From NCBI GenBank assembly GCA_022820665.1, contig JAJEFB010000034.1, positions 1-64,000 of the forward strand: 64,000 nucleotides of DNA. Direction: 5' to 3'. Below are positions 8,930-16,435 of this stretch, piece after piece. Below the pieces are notes generated by a model. That model saw nothing but the letters and a program-made list of their open reading frames with translations, was not told the DNA's origin and did not search any database. A program made the translations under genes and the position numbers. The DNA comes from Anaerolineae bacterium (GTDB lineage Bacteria > Chloroflexota > Anaerolineae > Aggregatilineales > Phototrophicaceae). Within the stretch, counting starts at the first letter, position 1. Each line of letters begins with the position of its first letter.

Positions 8930-9790
8930 ATGGATCTGTATCATCTGAGGACCTTCGTCGCCGTAATCGATTGTGGATCGATTTCCGGCGCGGCGCGGCG
9001 CTTGGCGCGCACGCCATCCTCCGTTAGCTCGCATGTGAAAGCCCTTGAACATGAATTCCAGGTTCGCCTGTTCGAACGCACAAACCGCGGCGTTTCGCTC
9101 ACTCACGCGGGAGCGCGCTTGGAAACCTATGCCAGGCAGGTCTTGCAGGCGGCTGACGAATTCGCTGTTCAAGCCGCATCCTGCCGGCAAGCAATCGCTG
9201 GCAGGATGAATGTCGGGTTTAGTGTTTCGGAGGCGCTCTTTGATCTGCCGGCATTTGCTCGAAAGATGGGAAAGCGCTATCCGGAAATCGCATTGAAGCT
9301 CGCGCGATCAGAGACGGCAAGCATTCTCGATGGCATCATGAAGGACGAGATTGACATTGGAATAGTCTACGGCGAATCTGGCGATTCGGAGTTGCGCGCG
9401 CATCGTTTGGGGCATGCCCAGTTAGTCGTCTGCATGCCAGCACATTGGGCTGACCAGATTGATATGTCCTGGAATGCCTTGGACGATTTACCCTGGATCA
9501 ACACCGGCGATTATTGCCCGTTCCAGAACCTGCTGGATACCTTGTTTCTGACCCATAATATCCAGCCCCCGCAGTATATCAGGTCCGACGACGAGCGCAC
9601 GCGCCTGCAATTGGTTTGCGGCGGCTTGGGCATTTCGCTACTCGAGCAAAGCGAAGCCGCGCATCCGGATGTGTTTGCGCTGGACTTGAGGCCGGTAAGT
9701 TGCAGTATTTCCCTCGTTTATCGCGCTCGTCGCCAGCATGAGCCAATGATAGGGGCCGCGCGCGAAATAGTAACCTCGTTGAGCCAGTAA
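8930..9790 (+). CDS. LysR-family transcriptional regulator
   Basis: 286 residues from the ATG at 8930, chosen because MDLYHLRTFVAVIDCGS is the usual LysR N-terminus; the frame is open 20 codons further upstream from a TTG. The winged helix-turn-helix fills about residues 1-60 (AARRLARTPSSVSSHVKALE) and the rest is a periplasmic-binding-protein-like effector domain. The effector is not predictable from sequence. Its divergent neighbour is a rhodanese, which suggests a role in sulfur transfer or cyanide/redox stress. It likely controls both genes through the dyads in the spacer. Confidence 0.88.
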   Translation: MDLYHLRTFVAVIDCGSISGAARRLARTPSSVSSHVKALEHEFQVRLFERTNRGVSLTHAGARLETYARQVLQAADEFAVQAASCRQAIAGRMNVGFSVSEALFDLPAFARKMGKRYPEIALKLARSETASILDGIMKDEIDIGIVYGESGDSELRAHRLGHAQLVVCMPAHWADQIDMSWNALDDLPWINTGDYCPFQNLLDTLFLTHNIQPPQYIRSDDERTRLQLVCGGLGISLLEQSEAAHPDVFALDLRPVSCSISLVYRARRQHEPMIGAAREIVTSLSQ

Positions 9791-9874
9791 GTCGCTGTTT
9801 GCCAGCCGCTGGCAGAGTCTTGACTTTTCATGCGCGCAGATCTCCACTACACCGATACCGACGCAAGCTAACAA

Positions 9875-9903
9875 TTGTCAGCGCCTATCCTGTCGCGTAT
9901 AAT
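9875..9903 (+). promoter_or_regulatory. Sigma-70-like promoter of the chelatase gene
   Basis: TTGTCA (9875-9880) and a perfect TATAAT (9898-9903) with a 17-bp spacer, 45 bp upstream of the chelatase ATG at 9948. This is one of the best promoter matches in the window. Confidence 0.65.
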
Positions 9904-9947
9904 GGCCCATTCAGTTTATCGCTATTGACAAGGACCGGACAATCGCA

Positions 9948-11069
9948 ATGAGCAATAGACCGCCCGTTTATCCCTTCACCGCAATAGTCGGACAAGATTT
10001 GATGAAGCTCGCGCTTATCCTCAACGCTATTGACATGCGCATTGGAGGCGTCTTGATTCGCGGCGAGCGAGGCACTGGCAAATCCACCGCTGCGCGCGCG
10101 CTTGCGGCGCTTTTGCCCCAAATCAGCGTGATTTCCGATTCGCCTTTCAATGACGATCCCGGTCGCCCCGAGTCCTGGTCAGATTTTGCGCGGCAAAAGT
10201 ACGAGGAAACGGACGAAATCCCGGTCGCCAGTCGACGCATCAGCTTCGTCGATCTACCTGTTAGCGCCACCGAAGACCGCGTGGTTGGCACGCTCGATAT
10301 TGAAAAAGCCATTCAGTTCGGCGAGCGCCACTTCGAAACCGGTGTCCTCGCCAATGCCAACCGAGGCATCCTTTACGTCGACGAGATCAACCTGCTCGAC
10401 GATCACATCGTCGACCTGCTGCTCGATAGCGCGGCCATGGGCGTCAATATCGTGGAAAGAGAAGGTATCAGTTTCACCCACCCGGCGCGCTTCATACTGG
10501 TGGGCACCATGAACCCGGAAGAGGGCGATCTGCGGCCGCAATTGCTCGATCGCTTCGCGCTTTCGGTTGACGTCACCGGCATCAAGGACGCGGCAGAGCG
10601 CATCGAAATCCTGGAACGCCATATCGCCTACGAGAACGATCCCCTCGACTTCAAAGCGGAGTGGGAGCCCGTTGACGAACAATTGTCGCAACGAATCGCC
10701 TCCGCCCGCGAGATCATTGACGATGTCACGCATACCACCAGCGATCTGCGCGTCATCGCCAGCATCACGAGCGACCTGCGCGTTGACGGCCACCGCGCCG
10801 ATCTGGTGATCTTGAAAGCCGCGCGCGCGCACGCCGCCTACGAAGGGCGCACTGCCATCAACGATCGCGATATCACGCTGGCGATCCGCCTGACGATCCC
10901 GCATCGCCTCAAACGCGGTCCCTTCAGCGACGCCCAGGCCGACCTCAACGCCGTTGAAGCCTCCGTCGATGACAAGCGACAAGAAATCGCGGAAGGCGAA
11001 GAAGCTGGCGAATTCACGGACCAGAGCGACGAGCAAGCCGCCCAAAGTAAAAAAAAAGTGACTCCGTAA
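9948..11069 (+). CDS. chlI: Metal-chelatase AAA+ subunit, ChlI/BchI-like (short product of a frameshifted chlI-chlD gene)
   Basis: 373 residues. Walker A GERGTGKST (about 39-47), Walker B ILYVDEINLL (about 141-150) and the sensor segment GTMNPEEGDLRPQLLDRFAL identify the MgChlI/BchI AAA+ ATPase that drives metal insertion into tetrapyrroles. After the helical lid an acidic, lysine-ended linker follows and the zero frame stops at 11069, right after an A9 tract. The frame -1 is open across this stop and encodes the VWA half, so this product is probably the I subunit and the -1 product the I-D fusion. No chlH/cobN catalytic subunit is in the window, so Mg versus Co specificity is open. Confidence 0.8.
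   Translation: MSNRPPVYPFTAIVGQDLMKLALILNAIDMRIGGVLIRGERGTGKSTAARALAALLPQISVISDSPFNDDPGRPESWSDFARQKYEETDEIPVASRRISFVDLPVSATEDRVVGTLDIEKAIQFGERHFETGVLANANRGILYVDEINLLDDHIVDLLLDSAAMGVNIVEREGISFTHPARFILVGTMNPEEGDLRPQLLDRFALSVDVTGIKDAAERIEILERHIAYENDPLDFKAEWEPVDEQLSQRIASAREIIDDVTHTTSDLRVIASITSDLRVDGHRADLVILKAARAHAAYEGRTAINDRDITLAIRLTIPHRLKRGPFSDAQADLNAVEASVDDKRQEIAEGEEAGEFTDQSDEQAAQSKKKVTP
11046..11062 (+). other. A9 slippery tract for -1 frameshifting between ChlI and ChlD parts
   Basis: Codons in the zero frame read AGT AAA AAA AAA GTG ACT CCG TAA. Slipping back one base on A9 (11049-11057) gives AAA AGT GAC TCC and continues without a stop to 12025. A TAA at 11048-11050 closes the -1 frame just before the tract, so the shift must occur here. 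Downstream GGCC-N7-GGCC could form a small stem. Programmed frameshifting of chlD-type genes is an established phenomenon; transcriptional slippage on A9 is the alternative. Confidence 0.65.
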
Positions 11070-12025
11070 GCAGCGAAGGCGAGCCGCAAGAACAGGAGCT
11101 AGGCCAGACCGAGGCCGCTCCACAAGATGTCTTCCCATCATCGGATGCCCGCTGGTGGGAAGGCGGTCAACAAATCGAATCCAAAGCCGAGTTCGAAACG
11201 CGAAAACTCAACACACAACTGGATCGCATGACGCGCCGGCAATCGGGACGACGCTCAACCACACGTACCGATCGCAAACGCGGGCGCTATGTCCGCGCCA
11301 AGCAAGCTAGCGAGAAGCCGCGCGACATCGCCTTTGACGCCACCTTGCGCGCCGCCGCCCCTTTTCAAGTCGAACGCGCCGAGCAAAAGCAAGAAACCGG
11401 CATGGCTTATGCCCTGCGCAAAACCGACTTGCAGGAAAAAGTGCGTGTGCGCAAAGCGGCCAATTTGATCATGTTCACCGTGGACGCTTCCTGGAGCATG
11501 GCGGTATCCGAGCGCATGCAGGCCACCAAAGGGGCGATCATGTCGCTTTTGACCGATGCCTACCAGCGCCGCGACCGGGTTGGTCTGGTGGTCTTTCAAA
11601 AGGATCGCGCCTCGCTGGTATTGCCGCCGACCAATTCTGTCGTGCTGGCGAAGCAAGCCATGTCGGACATTCCCGTCGGCGGCAAAACGCCGCTTTCTGC
11701 CGGGCTGCTGATGACATACGAAGCGGTCATGCGCGAGAAAAATCTCAATCCCGATGTCATGCCGATGATGATCTTGCTCACCGACGGCGCAGGCAATGTA
11801 TCGATCAGCGATTCCATCTCGCCACAGGAAGAAGCGCATTCGATCGCCCGCAAAATCCACGAAGCCGAGATTCGTACGGTGACGATCAATATGGAGCACG
11901 TCGCCTTCGACCAAGGGCTGGCGCAGCGCCTGGCCGATCAACTTGGCGGTCCCTGCTATACCCTGGCGCAGATCCGCGCCGAAAGCCTGCTGAATACAGT
12001 CCGTGCGGAAATGGACAAAATGTAG
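11051..12025 (+). CDS. chlD: Chelatase VWA subunit part, ChlD/BchD-like (reached by -1 frameshift; alone open from 11051)
   Basis: The frame opens at 11051 and runs to 12025 with an acidic Glu/Gln-rich linker, a basic segment (RRQSGRRSTTRTDRKRGRY) and a von Willebrand A domain whose MIDAS reads DASWS, with the usual Thr and Asp further on (VGGKTPLSAG, LLTDGAGN). Fused to the upstream ATPase it gives a protein of about 692 residues, the normal ChlD/CobT-like length. An ATG at 11228 could give a short independent protein but has no good ribosome site and would leave 59 coherent linker codons unused. ChlD scaffolds the ATPase ring and contacts the catalytic chelatase subunit. Confidence 0.75.
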   Translation, partial: KKSDSVSSEGEPQEQELGQTEAAPQDVFPSSDARWWEGGQQIESKAEFETRKLNTQLDRMTRRQSGRRSTTRTDRKRGRYVRAKQASEKPRDIAFDATLRAAAPFQVERAEQKQETGMAYALRKTDLQEKVRVRKAANLIMFTVDASWSMAVSERMQATKGAIMSLLTDAYQRRDRVGLVVFQKDRASLVLPPTNSVVLAKQAMSDIPVGGKTPLSAGLLMTYEAVMREKNLNPDVMPMMILLTDGAGNVSISDSISPQEEAHSIARKIHEAEIRTVTINMEHVAFDQGLAQRLADQLGGPCYTLAQIRAESLLNTVRAEMDKM

Positions 12026-12065
12026 CACAATTGGTTTAGTTGATCAGATTGTTTCGGGGCGGATC

Positions 12066-13154
12066 ATGAAACGGATACGGGTCATCGAAATCTCGGGCAG
12101 CGCATACAACATGGGCTGGCAGCATGGAAAACGCTTCCACGACGAAATTCACATGTTCACCGAAGACCGAGTTCGTCTCTGCCAAGATCCCAACTGGACC
12201 GGGCACAGCCTTTCGCGCGATGCGATAATCGCCCTGGCGGAGGCTTGCGTGGTCGAACATCAGCGCTATGCGCCTGACCTGATGGAGGAATTGGCTGGCA
12301 TGGCGGAGGCCACCGGGCTAAGCCTCGCGGAACTGGTCATCAACAATGGTTTTACCGATTTCATTGATGTGGTCTACAATCTGGGCGGCGTCGCCGTCCC
12401 CGCCGCGCCGCCGCTGGCATCCGACAACTGCACAGCCTTCCTGGTGCCCAAGAACCGCAGCGCGACGGGGCAAGCCTTCTTTGGCCAAACCTGGGATATG
12501 CACGCTTCCGCGACTCCCTACGTCATTTTGCTGCGCGGCGCGCCGGAAGGCGGTCCCGAGTTTCTCACTTTCACCATCACCGGCTGCGTCGGCATGATTG
12601 GCATGAATAGCGCGGGCATTGCCGTAGGGATCAACAATTTGATGGCCACCGACGGTCAGATCGGCGTCACCTGGCCCTTTGTCGTGCGCAAGGTCTTGCA
12701 ACAAGACAATCTCGACGACGCGCTCGAATGCGTGACCGACGCCAAATTGGCGGGCGCGCACAATTATCTGCTGATGGACCGGGATGGCGCTGGTTATGAG
12801 GTCGAAGCGATGTCGACATCGCAATACGTGCATGCCCTTGGCGACGAGACCATCACCCATACCAATCACTGCTTGATCCAGCAGAACCTTGACGTTTCGA
12901 GAGAACGCCCCCCGGCATCGCAGAACAGTTCAGAGAATCGCTTGCGGCGCGCCCGAGAATTATTGTCGAAAGAGCAGATTGAGCTTGATGACCTCGTTTC
13001 ACTGACGCGCGATGAGGTCGCGATCTGCACGCGCCCAAGACCGCCCATGCATGTGGAGAGCTGTGGCGCCGCCATCATGTGCCCTCCCACGGGAGATTTC
13101 TGGTCGGTTTGGGGCATCCCGGCCGACAATGAATACGAACACTTCACTATCTAG
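12066..13154 (+). CDS. C45-type NTN hydrolase (acyl-CoA:6-APA acyltransferase-like)
   Basis: 362 residues from the ATG at 12066; an upstream in-frame ATG at 12003 overlaps the chelatase gene and is less likely. The conserved SDNCTAF segment supplies the cysteine that becomes the N-terminal nucleophile after self-cleavage. It is followed by GQTWDMH, GMIGMNSAGIAVGINNL and THTNHCL, the family pattern of peptidase C45/AAT-like enzymes, which act on small amides or acyl groups. The bacterial substrates are mostly unknown. It follows the chelatase gene by 40 bp and may be cotranscribed; there is no obvious functional link. Confidence 0.82.
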   Translation: MKRIRVIEISGSAYNMGWQHGKRFHDEIHMFTEDRVRLCQDPNWTGHSLSRDAIIALAEACVVEHQRYAPDLMEELAGMAEATGLSLAELVINNGFTDFIDVVYNLGGVAVPAAPPLASDNCTAFLVPKNRSATGQAFFGQTWDMHASATPYVILLRGAPEGGPEFLTFTITGCVGMIGMNSAGIAVGINNLMATDGQIGVTWPFVVRKVLQQDNLDDALECVTDAKLAGAHNYLLMDRDGAGYEVEAMSTSQYVHALGDETITHTNHCLIQQNLDVSRERPPASQNSSENRLRRARELLSKEQIELDDLVSLTRDEVAICTRPRPPMHVESCGAAIMCPPTGDFWSVWGIPADNEYEHFTI

Positions 13155-13593
13155 TCCCTTTCCGCTCATGGGCTTCAGATCTTGGTTCCCTCGCCTTCGT
13201 GATTTTGGGGCAACCTGATGAACCGCCTCTACAAGGCGTGCCCGGTACTGCATAGCGCTAGCGCGTTTTTGCTATCCTATCCCCCAGCCCTGTTCTCCCC
13301 TCAATCCCCCGTGAGGCGGCTGAGGACAGGACGGGAACTCGTGGAGAAGTTCAGTCGCCACAGATGGCGCCGAGGGATTTTCACCACAGGGCACGTAGAC
13401 ACTGACCTCGGGGAGATATTTTTCAGCACGGAGACGCCGACTCATGCGGGCGATGGGCGGGCTGCAGCGAGAATTGTAAGACAATTGTAATTTTGAAGTA
13501 AGCAAAACTTAGTAAGCTTGGTACAGAGGAAATCGCGCAGACATCAGCTGAAACAGAAAATAGCGGAAGCGCGGGGCTAACGAGGAGTGGCGC
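13155..13593. other. Gene-free spacer with small dyads
   Basis: No supported gene. It contains a perfect palindrome GCGCTAGCGC followed by GTTTTT (13256-13271), which is loop-less and so a poor terminator, and a dyad AATTGT-AAG-ACAATT (13472-13486) in an AT-rich patch about 110 bp upstream of the cytochrome c gene, a plausible regulatory site. A frame on the plus strand at 13218-13490 lacks recognisable protein character. Confidence 0.4.
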
Positions 13594-14085
13594 ATGAAGG
13601 AGCGGGGACGGGCGCGGAACATCAAGAAGCGGCAAGAGACGCGGGTTCGGAAGAAACGGAAGCAGGCGCTGCTGTTCATTGTCATTGGCGCGATTGCGCT
13701 GGGGGCGATAGCCGCGGCTGCGATCCTGTCCAATGTCGCTCAAGACAGTTCAGCGTTCACAGTTGAGGTTGTGCCGGCTTCGCTGTCCCAGGAGGGAGAG
13801 GAAGGCGCAGCGTACTTCAAAATCAATTGCCAAGCCTGTCACGGCCAGAACGCGGCGGGCACGAAACTGGGCCCGCCTCTCATCCATGACATCTACAATC
13901 CGGGGCATCATTCGGACGAAGCCTTCTACTTGGCCGCCGCTACCGGCGTCCGGCAGCATCACTGGCCCTATGGCGACATGCCGCCGCAGCCGCAGGTTGC
14001 GCGCGAGGACGTTACCAAGATCATCCGTTACATCCGCGAATTGCAAGAAGCCAACGGCATCACCTACAAGCCGCATAGCATGTGA
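13594..14085 (+). CDS. Membrane-anchored monohaem cytochrome c
   Basis: 163 residues: a strongly basic N-terminus (1-24), one uncleaved membrane helix (about 25-46), then a class I cytochrome c domain. Haem attachment is CQACH (about 78-82); the likely axial Met is in GDMPPQ (about 129-134). It would sit on the outer face of the membrane as an electron shuttle. It stands alone, 4 kb before the Rieske/cytochrome b genes, with the restriction-modification locus in between in the opposite direction. An ACGAGGAG-like element precedes the ATG. The exact redox partners cannot be read from the sequence. Confidence 0.85.
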   Translation: MKERGRARNIKKRQETRVRKKRKQALLFIVIGAIALGAIAAAAILSNVAQDSSAFTVEVVPASLSQEGEEGAAYFKINCQACHGQNAAGTKLGPPLIHDIYNPGHHSDEAFYLAAATGVRQHHWPYGDMPPQPQVAREDVTKIIRYIRELQEANGITYKPHSM

Positions 14086-14122
14086 GGGTTTGTTTCGCCA
14101 CAGAGGCGCGGAGGGAAAGGGT

Positions 14123-15628
14123 TTAGTCGCTGGCGGATTCGTCGTGGAATGGCAGTTTTGCGAGGTCTTCGACGATGTCGACAGTGCGGAGACTGACGCT
14201 GATGATGCGCTCGATGAGTTTGAGAATGTATTGTTCGTCGTCGCTGTAGCCGTTGGGGTCGTGGGTGATGCCGCTGCGTTTGTCGGTTTTGACGCGGTAT
14301 TGGTCGACGATCCAGTCGAGGGCGGCGCGGTTGCCGAGGCGATAGGCGAAGGCGCGTTCGGGGATGCCGTGGAGGGTCAGGGTGTCGTTGTATTTGAGCG
14401 TCTCGTGGACCTTGTAGCTGCCTTCGCTTGAATCGACTTTGCCTTTGGGCTGCATTTTTTCGACGCGGTAGCTGACGGGTTTGCGAGTGGATTGCCAGTC
14501 GAGTTGGTAGCGGTCGACGGATTCGTAGTTGAGGTGGAAGTCGGCGAGTTGCTTGCCGGCGCGGGAGAAAGCGTGGAAGCCGGAGTTTTGCCCCCATCCC
14601 CCGGCCCCTTCCCCCAAAATGAGGGAAGGGGAGCTAGATTCAAGCGCGCTCGCTACAGGCGATGAAAGCCCCTCCCTACTTGTGGGGGAGGGGTTTGGGG
14701 TGGGGGGCGCAAATGGAATGCGCGGCAGGTTGCGCTTGAGATCGAGGGCGTAGCGTTCGCGGTAGCCGGGATGGTGGAGCAAGCCGTAGACGTAGTAGAA
14801 GATATCCCATTTTGAGATGGACGGGTCATTGTAGTGGTTGCGAAATTGGTCGAGCGCCCAGTCGGTGATGTTCTCGCGGCGGTTTGTGCCGTCTTCATCG
14901 TATGTGTAGAAGGGGAAGCATTGGGCACTTGCTCCTGCCCCTACAAGATGCAAGTCGGGAATAAACATGGAAATCATGGACATGAAGGGTTTCTCAGAAC
15001 CCTTGTCCGTGAGGCATATTACATAGTTTTCCTTTTCGGAGTCCTCAGTCGGAAAAAAGTAGTGTTGAAGATGCACACTATTGATAAACAATGGATCAAA
15101 ATAGAGATGCTTATTTGTAAATGGTCGATACAATGAACCGCGACAATACCTGGAATGGAATGACCCATAATGCTGGCGTTGGATGTGGTTCTTAAGCGTA
15201 CTGTCCCATTTTACCTTTTCATAGTTCACAAATGCGTGAATTGAGCTCTCGCCGTCAGTGCGCTTAAAGCGGTCAACCTCAGAATTATAATTATCTACGA
15301 ATGGCTTAATTCGTGACAGAAGTTGGTAAGACTCAAAATCGTAGACATAGACATCTCGATTCGTCTTTACACCACCGGAATAGGTCTTGAAAATCGTTTC
15401 AGCTTGGTCGGGTTTGGCGCGTTTGGCTTCTTTGCTGCCGATGGGAGTGAAAGAATCAAATTCGTCTTCGGTGTCGGTGCGGAGCCAGGTGTGTTTTTGG
15501 TTGGGAACTAAACGCTGCCAGTCGACGGTGCTGAGAGAGTTGTCGCTGAGGAAATCGAGTTTTGCTTCTTTGCGGGCGAAGTCAGGGAGGCGGTGGTAGT
15601 AGAGGCGAGCCATTGGTCTTGATCTCAT
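14123..15628 (-). CDS. C-terminal (target-recognition) half of a split Type IIG/ISP-like restriction-modification enzyme
   Basis: 501 residues from 15628; translation more plausibly begins at the internal ATG at 15613 (MARLYYHRLPDF). It has no methylase motifs. It resembles the part that follows the methylase core in Type IIG/ISP enzymes: a [R/K]xYYxRxxxxxRKEEKLxFL-like beginning, target-recognition region, and the ending with W-I-V-D-Q-Y. The catalytic half is at 16401-18164 in the same orientation; between them lie two plus-strand genes. Residues about 307-346 are encoded by an in-frame palindromic repeat. The central part (about 14940-15480) is visibly AT-richer than its flanks. Probably non-functional unless the halves assemble in trans. 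Confidence 0.75.
   Translation of the reverse strand: MRSRPMARLYYHRLPDFARKEAKLDFLSDNSLSTVDWQRLVPNQKHTWLRTDTEDEFDSFTPIGSKEAKRAKPDQAETIFKTYSGGVKTNRDVYVYDFESYQLLSRIKPFVDNYNSEVDRFKRTDGESSIHAFVNYEKVKWDSTLKNHIQRQHYGSFHSRYCRGSLYRPFTNKHLYFDPLFINSVHLQHYFFPTEDSEKENYVICLTDKGSEKPFMSMISMFIPDLHLVGAGASAQCFPFYTYDEDGTNRRENITDWALDQFRNHYNDPSISKWDIFYYVYGLLHHPGYRERYALDLKRNLPRIPFAPPTPNPSPTSREGLSSPVASALESSSPSLILGEGAGGWGQNSGFHAFSRAGKQLADFHLNYESVDRYQLDWQSTRKPVSYRVEKMQPKGKVDSSEGSYKVHETLKYNDTLTLHGIPERAFAYRLGNRAALDWIVDQYRVKTDKRSGITHDPNGYSDDEQYILKLIERIISVSLRTVDIVEDLAKLPFHDESASD
14591..14707. repeat. Palindromic C/G-rich repeat inserted in-frame in the restriction-modification gene
   Basis: Two hairpin-forming units, CCCCTTCCCCC...GAGGGAAGGGG and CCCCTCCC...GGGGGAGGGG, arranged as an overall inverted repeat of about 117 bp. 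It is read through in the host frame as a low-complexity stretch (PTPNPSPTSREGL ... ILGEGAGGWG). Such translated repeats are typical of small non-autonomous elements in Chloroflexota and cyanobacteria. Related C-rich/G-rich palindromes occur at 29340, 36711 and 38134. Confidence 0.65.
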
Positions 15629-15747
15629 CCAATGCGTGGTCGGTCTTGTACGTTGGTATTCCGCTCGTGAACGATAATTGATTTTTCGCTGCGGACTTTA
15701 TACACTTAGACTATAAACCAATTTGAAAAGTAGGAAAAGTCGAGGCA

Positions 15748-15990
15748 ATGTTCACCAGAGACATCGAAATCGAACGGCTAAAGGCAGAGTATCAGAGCTT
15801 GCGGTCAGCGCAAGATAGCATACTGGAAATGATGAACGTTACCGCTCTCACGCAGATACGTATGGAAGAGTCAATCGCCCGATTGGAAGAAGCTGTCAGC
15901 GCCAATCAAGCGGCTTTAGCCGCTCTTCTCGATCATTTTGAGATTCCTCCCAAACCGGCCATGGGTTTCAGGACGGAAGAAAATGAATAA
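15748..15990 (+). CDS. Small coiled-coil protein of unknown function (inserted in the R-M locus)
   Basis: 80 residues, charged, almost entirely helical with heptad-like Leu/Ile/Met spacing (about 8-70: RLKAEYQSLRSAQDSILEMM, then ARLEEAV...LAALLDHF), and a short Pro-containing tail. A GAGG element lies just upstream of the ATG. Its stop overlaps the next start by 8 nt, so the two genes are coupled. Not recognised as a named family; it could be an antitoxin- or adaptor-like partner of the next protein. The base composition is lower in GC than surrounding genes, compatible with transfer. Confidence 0.6.
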   Translation: MFTRDIEIERLKAEYQSLRSAQDSILEMMNVTALTQIRMEESIARLEEAVSANQAALAALLDHFEIPPKPAMGFRTEENE

Positions 15991-16435
15991 TAGAGAGATG
16001 ACTCCAGATTTGGCGCAGAACATTCATATGAGCATATACCCCACTGATACAGAAGAGTTCAAAATCGCTGCCGATAAAGCGCGGTATTACACGAATGGCA
16101 TCAAATCCCTCGCGCCACAACTTGGAAATAAAGCTCCGAGACTGGACGCTCTGCTCGATAAGCTTGGCGAATCCAGATGCATTAATCTCTTTGTTATGCC
16201 AGCGAAACCTTGGCCGGTTCCCGCAAGATTATTCAGCCAATATGATGAGAGATTTGGACAGTATTTTGACTTGGTCGTAAATGAGTTTCAAGTAAGGCAC
16301 ACGATCTTTGGAAACGGGACAAAGTATTCTTTTCGTGAACAAGATGACAATGATTTAACCATCTTCCTTGAGCGCAAATCTCCAGAAATACAAGATAACC
16401 CTAAGTATCATTACACTTCCGTAGCGCCAGCGTGA
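15983..16435 (+). CDS. Hypothetical protein coupled to the coiled-coil gene
   Basis: 150 residues from the ATG at 15983, chosen because it overlaps the upstream stop (15988-15990). Mixed alpha/beta with MPAKPWPVPARLFSQYDERFGQYFD in the middle; no motif I recognise. The last ~12 codons (16401-16435) run antisense through the 3' end of the methylase half, suggesting the original stop was lost when the pair was inserted. With the preceding gene it forms a two-gene cassette opposite in direction to the gene it interrupts. Function unknown; a toxin-antitoxin or phage-defence role would be speculation from position. Confidence 0.55.
   Translation: MNNREMTPDLAQNIHMSIYPTDTEEFKIAADKARYYTNGIKSLAPQLGNKAPRLDALLDKLGESRCINLFVMPAKPWPVPARLFSQYDERFGQYFDLVVNEFQVRHTIFGNGTKYSFREQDDNDLTIFLERKSPEIQDNPKYHYTSVAPA

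Noticed and set aside
10254..11141. 295-codon minus-strand frame
   Set aside because: Antisense shadow of the chelatase ATPase gene.
13256..13271. GCGCTAGCGC-GTTTTT as terminator
   Set aside because: The palindrome has no loop and leaves only a few pairs once a loop is allowed, so it is a weak candidate.
13218..13490. 90-codon plus-strand frame
   Set aside because: No ribosome site, low-complexity composition, no recognisable domain; it lies in a spacer.
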